64,000 nucleotides of DNA from Streptomyces seoulensis (GCA_013364255.1 CP054936.1:3254853-3318852), one strand, 5' to 3'. Shown: positions 1-9,186, numbered from the stretch's first letter. The notes: a model not told the origin generated them from the letters alone. Numbers and translations: made by a program.

Positions 1-1
1 C

Positions 2-1207
2 AGGACGCCCCGAGAAGGAGAAGACCGGCGGGAGGACGACCCCGCCGCGGGCCCGCGCGGTCCCGCCCTGGAGGAACGGATCACCGCGGCACTGGTCGGC
101 GCGGCCGTCGGCGACGCGCTCGGCGGACCCGTCGAGGGCTACTCCCCCGACCAGATCCTCCAGCGCCACGGCGGCCGCGTGCACGGCGTCGTCGGTCCCT
201 GGAACGGCGACGACTGGCGCACCGCCCGCCCGATCGCGCCGTACCACAAGGGCGACGGCCACGTCACCGACGACACCCTGATGACCCACGCGCTGGTCCG
301 CGTGTACGCGCGGGTCCGCGACCACCTCGACGCCTACGCGGTCGCCGACCACCTGGTCCCCGACCTGATGACGCACCCGCGCTGGATCCCCGAACTGGAG
401 GCGGAGGCGCTGCCGCTGCACCGGATCTTCCTGGCGGAGAAGTGGCTGGTGGCCCGGCTGCACTACGGCCACGTGGACCCGCGCGAGGCCGGCGTCGGCA
501 ACATCGTCAACTGCGGCGCCGCGATGTACACGGCCCCCGTCGGCCTGGTCAACGCGGCCGACCCGCGGGCCGCCTACGCCGAGGCGCTGGACGTCGCGGG
601 CGCCCACCAGTCGTCCTACGGGCGGGAGGCGGCGGGCGTGCTGGCGGCCGCGGTGGCCGCGGCCTGCACGCCGGGCGCCACCCCCGACTCGGTCGTGGCG
701 GAGTGCCTGGCGCTGGCGAAGGACGGCACCCGCGCGGCCATCGAAGCGGTCTGCGACGTGGCCCGCGACCACACCCACTTCGAGTCGGCGCTCGGCCCGC
801 TGCGGGCGGCCGTCGCCCCCTACGACACGGTCGGCCCCGACTACCGCGCCCCCTCATTGGGCGCCCGCCGCCCGTCCCGGCTGCACGCGATCGAGGAACT
901 GCCCGTCGCGCTCGGCATGCTGACGGTGGCGCGCGGCGACTTCCGGCACGCCGTGCTCGGCGCGGTGAACTACGGCCGCGACTGCGACTCCATCGCGACC
1001 ATGGCCGGGGCGCTGGCGGGCGCGCTCGGCTCGCCGGCACCCGAGGAGTGGGCGAAGACGGTGGCCGAGGCCAGCCGTCTCGACCTGTGGGAGCCGGCCC
1101 ACACCCTGGCCGCGGTGGCCCGGGAGGTCTTCGAGAAGGACGTACGACGCCGGCGCGCCCACGAGCGGGCGTTCGCCGGGATGGGAGGGTCGCGATGCTC
1201 CGACTGA
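2..1207 (+). CDS. ADP-ribosylglycohydrolase family protein (5' end outside window)
   Basis: The reading frame is open to the left edge, so the true start lies upstream of the window; an internal GTG at 179 would cut off a conserved part. The family removes ADP-ribose or related ribosyl groups from proteins or small molecules using two magnesium ions. Visible family motifs are the N-terminal GAAVGDALGGPVEG (codons around 95-140), the metal-binding VTDDTLM near 265-285, and the C-terminal GRDCDSIATMAGA near 975-1010, so the metal site looks complete. The stop overlaps the start of a second family member, so the two are translationally coupled. The substrate is unknown. Family assignment is secure; function is not. 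Confidence 0.85.
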   Translation, partial: RTPREGEDRREDDPAAGPRGPALEERITAALVGAAVGDALGGPVEGYSPDQILQRHGGRVHGVVGPWNGDDWRTARPIAPYHKGDGHVTDDTLMTHALVRVYARVRDHLDAYAVADHLVPDLMTHPRWIPELEAEALPLHRIFLAEKWLVARLHYGHVDPREAGVGNIVNCGAAMYTAPVGLVNAADPRAAYAEALDVAGAHQSSYGREAAGVLAAAVAAACTPGATPDSVVAECLALAKDGTRAAIEAVCDVARDHTHFESALGPLRAAVAPYDTVGPDYRAPSLGARRPSRLHAIEELPVALGMLTVARGDFRHAVLGAVNYGRDCDSIATMAGALAGALGSPAPEEWAKTVAEASRLDLWEPAHTLAAVAREVFEKDVRRRRAHERAFAGMGGSRCSD

Positions 1208-2568
1208 CCTGGGTCCAGCCGGAGGACCTGCTCGGCCACGAACTGCGCCAGGCGGCGCAGGACGGGCGGGAGCCGAAGGCGGTGGCCGCGCGGTGGCGGG
1301 CGGCCGGCGGCCCCGAGGCGCCGGCCCGGGCGGGCGCCTCGCCCGAGCCGTCCTCCCGCTATCTGCGCCTGCTCGCGGAGGATCTGCTGGACGAACTCGC
1401 CGAACTGCCCAGCAGTCTGGCGGAGGCCGAGCCGACGGAGCTGGCCGCGATCAAGGCGCTGTGCCCCGACTGGCCGGCGAAGCCCGCCGCTTCGGGTGCC
1501 TCGGCCGCGCCGGACGTGGAGCGGCTGGAGGCCGCCTGGGTGGGGCGGGCCGCGGGGTGCCTGCTGGGCAAGCCGGTGGAGAAGCTCCCCCTGGACAGCA
1601 TCCGCCAGCTTGCCCGCGCCGCCGGCAACTGGCCGCTGACCACCTGGTTCACCGCCCGGGGCGTCCCCGACGACCTGACCGCCCGCCATCCCTGGAACCG
1701 CCGCTCGGCGGCCACCTCGCTCGCCGAGAACATCGACGGCATGCCCGAGGACGACGACCTCGACTACCCGCTGCTCAACCTGCTCCTCCTCCAGCGCCAC
1801 GGCAAGGACTTCAGCACCGCTGACGTGGCCCGGCTCTGGCTGGACGAACTCCCCGCCGGCCGCGCCTTCACCGCCGAGCGCGTCGCCTACCGCAACCTCC
1901 TGCTCGGCATCGAACCGCCGCGCACCGCCCGCCACCGCAATCCGTTCCGGGAGTGGATCGGCGCCCTGATCCGTGCCGACGTGCACGGCTGGACCCACCC
2001 GGGCGACCCGGCGGCGGCCGCCGAGCAGGCGCACCGGGACGCCGTCCTCACCCACACCGCGAACGGCGTGCACGCGGCCATGTTCGCCGCCGCCGTCATC
2101 GCCGCCGCGGCCGGCGGCGCCCACGACGTGCACGCCTGTCTGGCCGTCGGGCTGACCGTCGTGCCGCCCGGCTCCCGGCTCGCCCGCGCGGTCCGGCACG
2201 CCGTCGAACTGGCCGCCGTCCACGAGGACTTCGACACGGTCGTGGACGAGCTGCACGCCACGTACTCCGCCGCCTACCACTGGGTGCACGCCGTGCCCAA
2301 TACCGCGCTGATCGCCGCCGCGCTCACCCACGCGAACGGCGACTTCTCCGCCTCGGTCTGCCGGGCGGTGTCCGGCGGCTGGGACACCGACTCCAACGGC
2401 GCCACCGCCGGGTCCGTCGCCGCGGCGCTGGCCGGCTCCCCGGCCGCGCTGCCCGAGCGCTGGACGGGCCCGCTGAAGAACCGGCTGGCCACCTCCGTCG
2501 GCGACTTCGACGGCATCGGCTTCGACGCCCTGGCCCGCCTCACCCACCGGGAGGCGTCCCACCGATGA
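1195..2568 (+). CDS. ADP-ribosylglycohydrolase family protein, second paralogue
   Basis: This 457-residue protein starts at ATG 1195, 13 bases before the upstream stop. About 110 N-terminal residues precede the hydrolase fold, which begins at AAWVGRAAGCLLGKPVEK (residues 114-130). The usual T/S-D-D-T metal motif is replaced by EDDD (residues 185-188, in MPEDDDLDY). The C-terminal metal motif GGWDTDSNGATAG is present (D397, D399). It therefore belongs to a divergent branch of the family that still carries acidic ligands. Two unlike paralogues side by side suggest a heteromeric enzyme or two successive steps, which is inference. The last codons overlap the next start (ATGA). Confidence 0.82.
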   Translation: MLRLTWVQPEDLLGHELRQAAQDGREPKAVAARWRAAGGPEAPARAGASPEPSSRYLRLLAEDLLDELAELPSSLAEAEPTELAAIKALCPDWPAKPAASGASAAPDVERLEAAWVGRAAGCLLGKPVEKLPLDSIRQLARAAGNWPLTTWFTARGVPDDLTARHPWNRRSAATSLAENIDGMPEDDDLDYPLLNLLLLQRHGKDFSTADVARLWLDELPAGRAFTAERVAYRNLLLGIEPPRTARHRNPFREWIGALIRADVHGWTHPGDPAAAAEQAHRDAVLTHTANGVHAAMFAAAVIAAAAGGAHDVHACLAVGLTVVPPGSRLARAVRHAVELAAVHEDFDTVVDELHATYSAAYHWVHAVPNTALIAAALTHANGDFSASVCRAVSGGWDTDSNGATAGSVAAALAGSPAALPERWTGPLKNRLATSVGDFDGIGFDALARLTHREASHR

Positions 2569-3854
2569 CACCGCCACCCCACGACCCGGGCACTCCCCGC
2601 GACCCGGGCACTCCCCACACCCCGGGCACTCCCCACGCCCCGGGCGTCCACTCCGACGATCCGGGCGCCGCCCCGCCCCTGACCGGTCTGCGCGTGCTCG
2701 ATCTCGCCACCCTGTTCGCCGGGCCGATCGCCGCCATGATGCTCGGCGACTTCGGCGCCGAGGTGATCAAGGTGGAGCATCCCGCCAAGCCCGACCCGGC
2801 CCGCGGCCACGGCCCCGCCAAGAACGGCGTCGGCCTGTGGTGGAAGCTGCTGGGCCGCAACAAGCGCACCGTCACCCTGGACCTGTCCAAGCCGGGCGGC
2901 CGCGCCACCCTGCTGCGACTGGCCGCCACCGCGGACGTGATCGTGGAGAACTTCCGCCCCGGCACCCTGGAGCGGTGGGAGCTGGGCTGGCCGGAGCTGT
3001 CGGCGGCCAACCCGCGCCTGGTGCTGGCCCGGGTCACCGGCTTCGGCCAGTTCGGCCCGTACGCGTCCCGGCCCGGCTTCGGCACCCTGGCCGAGGCGAT
3101 GAGCGGCTTCGCCGCGATCACCGGCGAGCCGGACGCGCCGCCCACGCTCCCGCCGTTCGGGCTCGCCGACTCCATCGCCGGCCTGGCCACGGCGTACGCG
3201 GTGCTGACCGCGCTCGCGGCCCGGGAGCGCACCGGCGCGGGACAGATCATCGACATGGCGATCATCGAGCCGATCCTGACCGTCCTCGGCCCGCAGCCCC
3301 TCTGGTACGACCAGCTCGGCTACGTCCAGCCGCGCACCGGCAACCGCACCCAGAACAACGCCCCGCGCAACACCTACCGCACCTCGGACGGCACCTGGGT
3401 CGCCGTCTCCACCTCGGCCCAGTCGGTGGCCGAACGGGTGCTGCGCCTGGTGGGCCGCCCGGAGCTGATCGACGAGCCGTGGTTCGCGACCGGGGCGCAG
3501 CGGGCCGCCCACGCGGACGTGCTGGACGAGGCGGTCGGCGGCTGGATCGCCCGGCACACCCGCACCGAGGTGATGGCCGCCTTCGAGAAGGCGGAGGCGG
3601 CGATCGCCCCGATCCAGGACGTCCGCGACGTGGTGGCCGACCCGCAGTACCAGGCCCTCGGCACCCTGACCACCCTGTACGACCCGGAGCTGGGGCGGCT
3701 GCGGATGCAGAACGTGCTGTTCCGGCTGTCGGCCACCCCCGGCGCGATCCGCTGGGCGGGCCGGCCGCACGGCGCGGACACGGACACGGTGCTGACCGAG
3801 CTGGGGCTCACGCCGAAGGAGCTGGCCGCGCTGCGCGCGGAGGGCGCCCTGTGA
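2565..3854 (+). CDS. Family III CoA-transferase (CaiB/BaiF type)
   Basis: A 429-residue protein beginning at ATG 2565 within an ATGA overlap. Family III enzymes move CoA between carboxylic acids or catalyse related racemisations through an aspartyl intermediate. The core begins around residue 40 with LRVLDLATLFAGPIAAMMLG and GAEVIKVEHP; the probable catalytic Asp is D202 in LADSIAGL. The C-terminal part with IQDVRDVVADPQY is also typical. The first 35 residues are a low-complexity PGTP repeat not expected in the family and may be dispensable. Placement with a CoA lyase suggests activation of an acid as its CoA ester followed by cleavage. The acid is unknown. Confidence 0.88.
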   Translation: MTPPPHDPGTPRDPGTPHTPGTPHAPGVHSDDPGAAPPLTGLRVLDLATLFAGPIAAMMLGDFGAEVIKVEHPAKPDPARGHGPAKNGVGLWWKLLGRNKRTVTLDLSKPGGRATLLRLAATADVIVENFRPGTLERWELGWPELSAANPRLVLARVTGFGQFGPYASRPGFGTLAEAMSGFAAITGEPDAPPTLPPFGLADSIAGLATAYAVLTALAARERTGAGQIIDMAIIEPILTVLGPQPLWYDQLGYVQPRTGNRTQNNAPRNTYRTSDGTWVAVSTSAQSVAERVLRLVGRPELIDEPWFATGAQRAAHADVLDEAVGGWIARHTRTEVMAAFEKAEAAIAPIQDVRDVVADPQYQALGTLTTLYDPELGRLRMQNVLFRLSATPGAIRWAGRPHGADTDTVLTELGLTPKELAALRAEGAL

Positions 3855-4837
3855 CGCCCACCGCGCCGTTCCCGCTGACCTGGCTGTACGCGCCCGGCGA
3901 CCGTCCGCACGTGGTCGCCAAGGCGCTGGCCTCGGGCGCCGACGTGGTGGTGATCGACCTGGAGGACGCGGTCGCCCCGGACCGCAAGGAGTACGCCCGC
4001 GCCGCCACGGCCGAGCTGCTGGCCGAGCCGCCGCCCGTCCCGGTCCATGTGCGCGTCAACGCGCTCGACGGCCCGCTGGCGTCGGCGGATCTCGCGGCGG
4101 TCGCCCCCCGGCCGGGCCTGGCCGGCCTGCGCCTGCCGAAGGTGACCTCGGCGGAGCAGGTGGTACGGGTCGCCCGGCAGACCGGGGCGGCGGGCCACTC
4201 GCCCCCCACCGGCTCCTGCCCGCGACCGCCCGGGCCCGCGCGGGACCACGACGCGCAGGCCGTTGCCCAGGGAGACGGCCCGGACCTCCCGCAGGACGGC
4301 GACGCGCGCCTTCCGCGGCTGGGCGGCACGCCGCCGGGCGACGGCTCCGCTCCCCCGCTCTACGCCCTCCTCGAAACCGCCCTCGCCATCGAGCACGCCT
4401 TCGCCATCGCCTCCGCGCACCCGGCGCTGCGGGGCGTCTCGATCGGGGAGGCGGATCTGCGGGCCGACCTCGGGGTGCGGCGGGACACCGGCCTGGACTG
4501 GTGCCGCGCCCGGGTCGTCGTCGCCGCCCGCGCGGCCGGTCTCGCCCCGCCCACCCAGTCCGTGCACCCGGACATCCGGGACCTGGAGGGGCTGGCGGCC
4601 TCCTGCGCCCGCGGGCGCTCCCTGGGGTTCCTCGGCCGCGCGGCCATCCACCCCCGCCAGCTGCCGATCATCGAACGCGCCTATCTGCCGACCGACCGCG
4701 AACTGGAGGAGGCCGAGACGATCATCAAGGCGGCCACCACGGACCGGGGCGCCCAGGCGCTCAGCGACGGCCGTTTCATCGACGCGGCGGTGGTCGCGGC
4801 GGCCCAGCGCACCCTGGCGCTGGCCCGCAGGTGCTGA
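3851..4837 (+). CDS. HpcH/HpaI aldolase / CitE-like CoA ester lyase with an insert
   Basis: A 328-residue protein with GTG start inside a GTGA overlap with the CoA-transferase. CitE-like lyases split or form beta-hydroxy-acyl-CoA esters (citramalyl-, malyl-CoA type) with Mg2+. Motifs seen: WLYAPGDRPH, VVIDLEDAV (residues 33-41), R68 in HVRVN, the metal-binding Glu E175 in LLETA, D202 in EADLRADLG, and AAIHPRQLPII. Family members are usually about 270-290 residues; here residues about 111-169 are an extra Pro/Gly/Asp-rich stretch inserted just before the metal-ligand strand. The frame stays open through it. The enzyme may tolerate the insert as a loop or be impaired by it. Confidence 0.83.
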   Translation: MTPTAPFPLTWLYAPGDRPHVVAKALASGADVVVIDLEDAVAPDRKEYARAATAELLAEPPPVPVHVRVNALDGPLASADLAAVAPRPGLAGLRLPKVTSAEQVVRVARQTGAAGHSPPTGSCPRPPGPARDHDAQAVAQGDGPDLPQDGDARLPRLGGTPPGDGSAPPLYALLETALAIEHAFAIASAHPALRGVSIGEADLRADLGVRRDTGLDWCRARVVVAARAAGLAPPTQSVHPDIRDLEGLAASCARGRSLGFLGRAAIHPRQLPIIERAYLPTDRELEEAETIIKAATTDRGAQALSDGRFIDAAVVAAAQRTLALARRC

Positions 4838-4867
4838 CCGCGCCCCGGGCACGGCCGCCGCACACGA

Positions 4868-4900
4868 CGAGGGCGCCCCCGGAATCCGGGGGCGCCCTCG
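4868..4900. terminator. Bidirectional hairpin terminator between convergent genes
   Basis: Perfect 13-bp inverted repeat (4868-4880 with 4888-4900) around a 7-nt loop, lying between the convergent ends of the CoA lyase gene and lgt. It lacks a U-tract, as is common in Streptomyces. Confidence 0.8.
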
Positions 4901-4924
4901 GTGCCTACGATCCGGTGACCGCCG

Positions 4925-5977
4925 TCAGCCCTGCTTGGCCGACCCGGCACCGTCCTTGAGACCGACGCCGTCCTTCGGGTCGGCGTCCTGCGCGTCGGTG
5001 CTCTCGGTCCTCCCGGCGCCCTCCGCGTCGGGGCGCGCCCCGTCGGGGTTCTTGGCGTCGGCGGCCGACGCCGGTGAGACCTCGCCCCCGGCGGCGCCGT
5101 CCGCCTCGCCGTCCCCGGCGTCCGCCTCGGCCCCGGTCCCGGTCGGCTCGCCGGCGGCGGCCGCGCCCGGCTCCACCTCGGCCTCCCGGCCCGGCCGCTT
5201 CTTCGACGACACCCAGATGTAGGCCACCGCGAGCAGGAAGACGAGCAGCGCGGTCCAGTCGTTCAGCCGCAGGCCGAGGATGTGGTGGGCGTCGTCCACC
5301 CGCATGTACTCGATCCAGCCGCGGCCCACGCAGTAGGCGGCGACGTAGAGCGCGAACGCCCGGCCGTGGCCCAGCTTGAAGCGGCGGTCGGCCCAGATGA
5401 CCAGCAGTGCGACACCCACGCACCACAGCGACTCGTACAGGAAGGTCGGGTGGTAGTACCCGGGCACCCGGCCGTCCGTCGAGGAGGTGATGTGCAGCGC
5501 CCACGGAACGTGCGTCTCCCGGCCGTACAGCTCCTGGTTGAACCAGTTGCCCCAGCGGCCGATCGCCTGGGCGAAGGCGATGCCCGGCGCGACGGCGTCG
5601 GCGTAGGCGGGCATCGGGACGCCCCGGCGCCGCGCGCCGATCCACGCGCCGAGCGCGCCGAGCGCGATCGCGCCCCAGATGCCGAGGCCGCCCTGCCACA
5701 CCTTGAAGGCGTCCACCCAGTCACGGCCGTCGCCGAAGTACAGCTCGTAGTCCGTGATCACGTGGTAGAGGCGGCCGCCGACCAGGCCGAACGGCACCGC
5801 CCAGACGGCGATGTCGGCGACCGTGCCGGCCCGTCCGCCCCGGGCGATCCAGCGCTTGTTGCCGAGCCAGACGGCGACGAAGACGCCGATGATGATGCAG
5901 AACGCGTAGCCGCGCAGCGGAATGGGTCCGAGGTACACCACTCCGTGCGACGGGCTGGGAATGTAGGCAAGTTCCAT
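4925..5977 (-). CDS. lgt: Prolipoprotein diacylglyceryl transferase
   Basis: Lgt transfers diacylglycerol from phosphatidylglycerol to the lipobox cysteine of preprolipoproteins in the cytoplasmic membrane. The 350-residue protein has about seven membrane segments, GGRLYHVITD near residue 67-76 and the Lgt signature GRWGNWFNQELYG near 138-150. Residues about 264-350 form a soluble Ala/Glu/Asp/Gly-rich tail, longer than the bacterial norm but usual in streptomycetes. The gene is downstream of the DsbA-like gene on the same strand. LspA, the next enzyme of the pathway, is about 41 kb away in this window. Confidence 0.95.
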   Translation of the reverse strand: MELAYIPSPSHGVVYLGPIPLRGYAFCIIIGVFVAVWLGNKRWIARGGRAGTVADIAVWAVPFGLVGGRLYHVITDYELYFGDGRDWVDAFKVWQGGLGIWGAIALGALGAWIGARRRGVPMPAYADAVAPGIAFAQAIGRWGNWFNQELYGRETHVPWALHITSSTDGRVPGYYHPTFLYESLWCVGVALLVIWADRRFKLGHGRAFALYVAAYCVGRGWIEYMRVDDAHHILGLRLNDWTALLVFLLAVAYIWVSSKKRPGREAEVEPGAAAAGEPTGTGAEADAGDGEADGAAGGEVSPASAADAKNPDGARPDAEGAGRTESTDAQDADPKDGVGLKDGAGSAKQG

Positions 5978-6151
5978 GGCAGGGTCGACGCTACCGCAGC
6001 CGGAGCGGGCCCACGGCGGGCAACCCGGCTACGGGTCCATAACAGGAGCATTCCGCACCCGTCCGCCGCCCGCCTCCCGGCCTGGTCACAGCCGGTCCGC
6101 CGCGCGTCCTCCGCCCGCCGCCGGCGCCGTGCCCGCCGCTCGTCGCCCGGT

Positions 6152-6922
6152 TCATCGCTTGTTCGCCGCCTCCACCGTCTGCTTCAGCTTGGCCGGGGTC
6201 ATCGAGCGGTCCTCGATGATGTTCTTCCCGTCCAGCAGGACGGTCGGGGTGCCCGAGTAGTGGCCCGCCTGGAACGCCTTGTTGGACTTCTCCACCCAGC
6301 TGTCGTGCACGCCGTCCTTGACGCACTTCTGGAAGGCGGGCGTGTCCAGGCCGTTCACCTTGCCGGCCAGCTTGATCAGCTTGTCGTTGTCGGCGAAGGA
6401 GTCGTCGGTCTCCTCGGGCTGGTTGTCGTACAGCACGTCGTGGTAGGCGGGGAACTTGCCGGCGTCCTGCGCGCAGGCCGCCGCGTTGGCCGCGCGCAGC
6501 GAGCCGGTGCCGCCGAGGTTGCCGTCGATCAGCCGGACCAGGTGGTACTCGGTCTTGAGCCGGCCGGCGGCGGTCAGCTCGTGGAGCGTGGGGCGGTAGG
6601 CCGCCTCGAAGGCCTTGCAGGCCGGGCAGCGGAAGTCCTCCCACACGGTGAGCGTCGACTTGGCGCCGTCCGCGCCGACCGGGATGGCCAGGCCGTCCTT
6701 GCCCAGCGCGCCGGAGGGCGCCGCGACCGGTCCGGAGCCGCCGCCGCTCTTGCCGGCGTTCGCGGCGACCACGCCGATCACCGTGGCCAGGCCCAGCACA
6801 CAGACCACGCCGGCGGCCACGATCAGCGTGCGCCGCCGCCGCTCCGAGGCCTTCTGCTTCTCCCGCTCGACCGCCAGCCGCTGCCGGGCGGTGCGCTTTG
6901 CGTCATGGTTCTTCTCGCTCAC
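6152..6922 (-). CDS. Membrane-anchored DsbA-family thioredoxin-fold protein
   Basis: A 256-residue protein with a very basic N-terminal cytoplasmic stretch, a single membrane helix at about residues 32-53, and an extracytoplasmic DsbA/DSBA-like thioredoxin domain. The redox motif CPAC is at residues 99-102 (DFRCPACKAF) and the cis-proline loop appears as SGTPTVLLDG near the C-terminus. It probably forms or isomerises disulfides in exported proteins. It lies between trpA and lgt. A second protein of the same design is at 38064-38876. No quinone reductase partner (DsbB/VKOR) is adjacent. Confidence 0.86.
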   Translation of the reverse strand: MSEKNHDAKRTARQRLAVEREKQKASERRRRTLIVAAGVVCVLGLATVIGVVAANAGKSGGGSGPVAAPSGALGKDGLAIPVGADGAKSTLTVWEDFRCPACKAFEAAYRPTLHELTAAGRLKTEYHLVRLIDGNLGGTGSLRAANAAACAQDAGKFPAYHDVLYDNQPEETDDSFADNDKLIKLAGKVNGLDTPAFQKCVKDGVHDSWVEKSNKAFQAGHYSGTPTVLLDGKNIIEDRSMTPAKLKQTVEAANKR

Positions 6923-6999
6923 ACCAGCAGAACGAACCGGGGAGGCGCATTGCGCCCCCCCGGTCCCAGGTCCACCCCTTCGGGTGATGCGATCTCGCG

Positions 7000-7827
7000 C
7001 TACGCCTGTCCGCTCCTGCCACGGACCCCGCGCGCCAGCTCACCGGCGAGGGTGCGGACGGCCTCGACGCCGGCCGCGTGGTCGGGCGCGTCCAGCATCC
7101 GCTTGACGAACGCCGAGCCGACGATCACCCCGTCGGCGAAGCCGGCGACCTCCGCGGCCTGGGCCGGGTTGGAGACGCCGAGGCCGACGCAGACGGGCAG
7201 CTCCGCACCGGTGGCACGGGTGCGCCGCACCAGGTCCTGGGCCTGCTCGCCGACCGATTCGCGGGTGCCGGTGACGCCCATCAGGGAGGCGGCGTAGACG
7301 AAGCCGGAGCCGGCCGCGGTGATCTCGGCCAGCCGGGCGTCCCTGCTGCTGGGGGCGACGACGAAGACGGTCGCCAGACCGTGCTTGTCGGCGTGCTCGC
7401 GCCACAGCGCGGACTCCTGCACCGGCAGGTCGGGCAGGATGCAGCCGGCGCCGCCCGCGTCGGCCAGCTCGGCGGTGAACCGCTCGACGCCGTAGCGGTC
7501 GATCGGGTTCCAGTAGGTCATGACGAGGACCGGCTTGCCGGTGGCCTCGTGGGCCTCGCGCACCGTCCGCATGACGTCGGCGATCCGGACGCCGCCGCGC
7601 AGGGCGATGTCGTCGGCGGTCTGGATGACCGGGCCGTCCAGGACCGGGTCGCTGTGCGGCAGGCCCACCTCGACGACGTCGGCGCCGCCGTCGAAGACGG
7701 CCTTGATCGCCTCGATGCCGCCGTCCACGGTCGGGAAGCCGGCCGGGAGGTAGGCGATGAGCGCGGAGCGGTCCTCGGCCCGGGCGGCGGCGAGGGTGTC
7801 GGTCAGCAGCTGGATGTTCCCGCTCAC
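7000..7827 (-). CDS. trpA: Tryptophan synthase alpha chain
   Basis: TrpA cleaves indole-3-glycerol phosphate to indole and glyceraldehyde 3-phosphate and passes indole to TrpB. The 275-residue protein starts at GTG 7827, whose bases overlap the trpB stop (GTGA), fixing the start. Catalytic acids are E53 ([10 protein letters not shown]) and D64 (VLDGPVIQ). The C-terminal phosphate loop [10 protein letters not shown] and GVIVGSAFV are present. It is the last trp gene of the minus-strand run; the next gene downstream (dsbA-like) is 77 bases away. Confidence 0.96.
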   Translation of the reverse strand: MSGNIQLLTDTLAAARAEDRSALIAYLPAGFPTVDGGIEAIKAVFDGGADVVEVGLPHSDPVLDGPVIQTADDIALRGGVRIADVMRTVREAHEATGKPVLVMTYWNPIDRYGVERFTAELADAGGAGCILPDLPVQESALWREHADKHGLATVFVVAPSSRDARLAEITAAGSGFVYAASLMGVTGTRESVGEQAQDLVRRTRATGAELPVCVGLGVSNPAQAAEVAGFADGVIVGSAFVKRMLDAPDHAAGVEAVRTLAGELARGVRGRSGQA

Positions 7828-9107
7828 TTGGCGTCTCCCTCGATCTCGGCGGTGGCGGTCTCGTCGGCGGCGACCTCGGCGTCGGTGTCGTACAGGCCGA
7901 AGTAGCGGGCGGCGGTGTCCATGTCCTTGTCGCCGCGGCCGGAGAGGTTGACGACGATCAGTCCGTCCGGGCCCAGCTCCTTGCCGACGTCCAGGGCGCC
8001 GGCCAGGGCGTGGGCGCTCTCGATCGCCGGGATGATGCCCTCGGTGCGCGAGAGCAGGCGCAGCGCCCGCATGGCCGCGTCGTCGGTGACCGCGCGGTAC
8101 TCGCCGCGGCCGGAGTCCTTGAGATAGGCGTGCTCGGGGCCGATGCCCGGGTAGTCCAGGCCCGCCGAGATGGAGTACGGCTCGGTGATCTGACCCTCGT
8201 CGTCCTGGAGGACGTAGGAGCGCGAGCCGTGCAGGATGCCGGGCTCGCCGGCGGTCAGGGTGGCCGCGTGCTCGCCGCTCTCCACGCCGTGCCCCGCGGG
8301 TTCGCAGCCGATCAGGCGGACGTCCGCGTCGGGGATGAAGGCGTGGAAGAGGCCGATGGCGTTGGAGCCGCCGCCGACGCAGGCGACCGCGGCGTCGGGC
8401 AGCCGGCCCGCCCGCTCCAGGAGCTGGCGGCGGGCCTCGACGCCGATCACCCGGTGGAAGTCGCGGACCATGGCCGGGAAGGGGTGGGGCCCCGCGACGG
8501 TGCCGAACAGGTAGTGGGTGCGGTCGACGTTGGCGACCCAGTCGCGGAACGCCTCGTTGATGGCGTCCTTCAGGGTGCGGCTGCCGGACTTCACGGCCAC
8601 GACCTCGGCGCCGAGCATGCGCATCCGGGCGACGTTGAGGGCCTGCCGCTGGGTGTCGATCTCGCCCATGTAGATCGTGCAGTCCAGGCCGAACAGGGCG
8701 CAGGCGGTGGCGGTGGCGACGCCGTGCTGGCCGGCGCCGGTCTCGGCGATCACCCGGGTCTTGCCCATGCGCTTGGTGAGCAGCGCCTGGCCGAGCACGT
8801 TGTTGATCTTGTGCGAGCCGGTGTGGTTGAGGTCCTCGCGCTTGAGGAAGACGCGGGCGCCGCCGGCGTGCTCGGCGAAGCGGGGCACCTCGGTCAGGGC
8901 GCTGGGACGGCCGGTGTAGTGGACGAGCAGGTCGTCCAGCTCGCGGGCGAACTCGGGGTCGGCCTTGGCCTTGTCGTACTCGACGGCGACCTCGTCCACG
9001 GCGGCGACCAGGGCCTCCGGGATGAACTTGCCGCCGTACGCCCCGAAGTAGCCTGCGGGGCTGGGCACCTGACCCTCCGGGTCGGGGTGGAAGTAGTTGC
9101 TGGGCAT
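7824..9107 (-). CDS. trpB: Tryptophan synthase beta chain
   Basis: TrpB condenses indole and serine to tryptophan with pyridoxal phosphate. The 427-residue protein has the PLP lysine K100 in HTGSHKINN, the catalytic glutamate in AETGAGQHG, and the phosphate-binding [10 protein letters not shown]. The first residues, [19 protein letters not shown], are standard for TrpB1. The C-terminal 20 residues are an acidic tail ([19 protein letters not shown]). It overlaps trpA by 4 bases. Upstream, 79 bases separate it from trpM. Confidence 0.97.
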   Translation of the reverse strand: MPSNYFHPDPEGQVPSPAGYFGAYGGKFIPEALVAAVDEVAVEYDKAKADPEFARELDDLLVHYTGRPSALTEVPRFAEHAGGARVFLKREDLNHTGSHKINNVLGQALLTKRMGKTRVIAETGAGQHGVATATACALFGLDCTIYMGEIDTQRQALNVARMRMLGAEVVAVKSGSRTLKDAINEAFRDWVANVDRTHYLFGTVAGPHPFPAMVRDFHRVIGVEARRQLLERAGRLPDAAVACVGGGSNAIGLFHAFIPDADVRLIGCEPAGHGVESGEHAATLTAGEPGILHGSRSYVLQDDEGQITEPYSISAGLDYPGIGPEHAYLKDSGRGEYRAVTDDAAMRALRLLSRTEGIIPAIESAHALAGALDVGKELGPDGLIVVNLSGRGDKDMDTAARYFGLYDTDAEVAADETATAEIEGDAK

Positions 9108-9186
9108 GCCAGTACCTCACGGTGAGTGCGTGTGAAAAGACACTGTTCGCCGTGGGGGCGGGGGGTCGGCCGTCGGCCGCGCGCCG

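Noticed and set aside
442..1194. Extended frame upstream of ATG 1195 and long opposite-strand frames
   Set aside because: They translate to Arg/Gly/Pro-rich low-complexity sequence typical of shadow frames in GC-rich DNA; conserved motifs begin only after 1195.
3851..4837. Frameshifted or broken CoA lyase
   Set aside because: The odd central stretch keeps the frame, and all downstream motifs (LLETA, EADLRADLG, IHPRQ) are intact, so an insert is the simpler reading.
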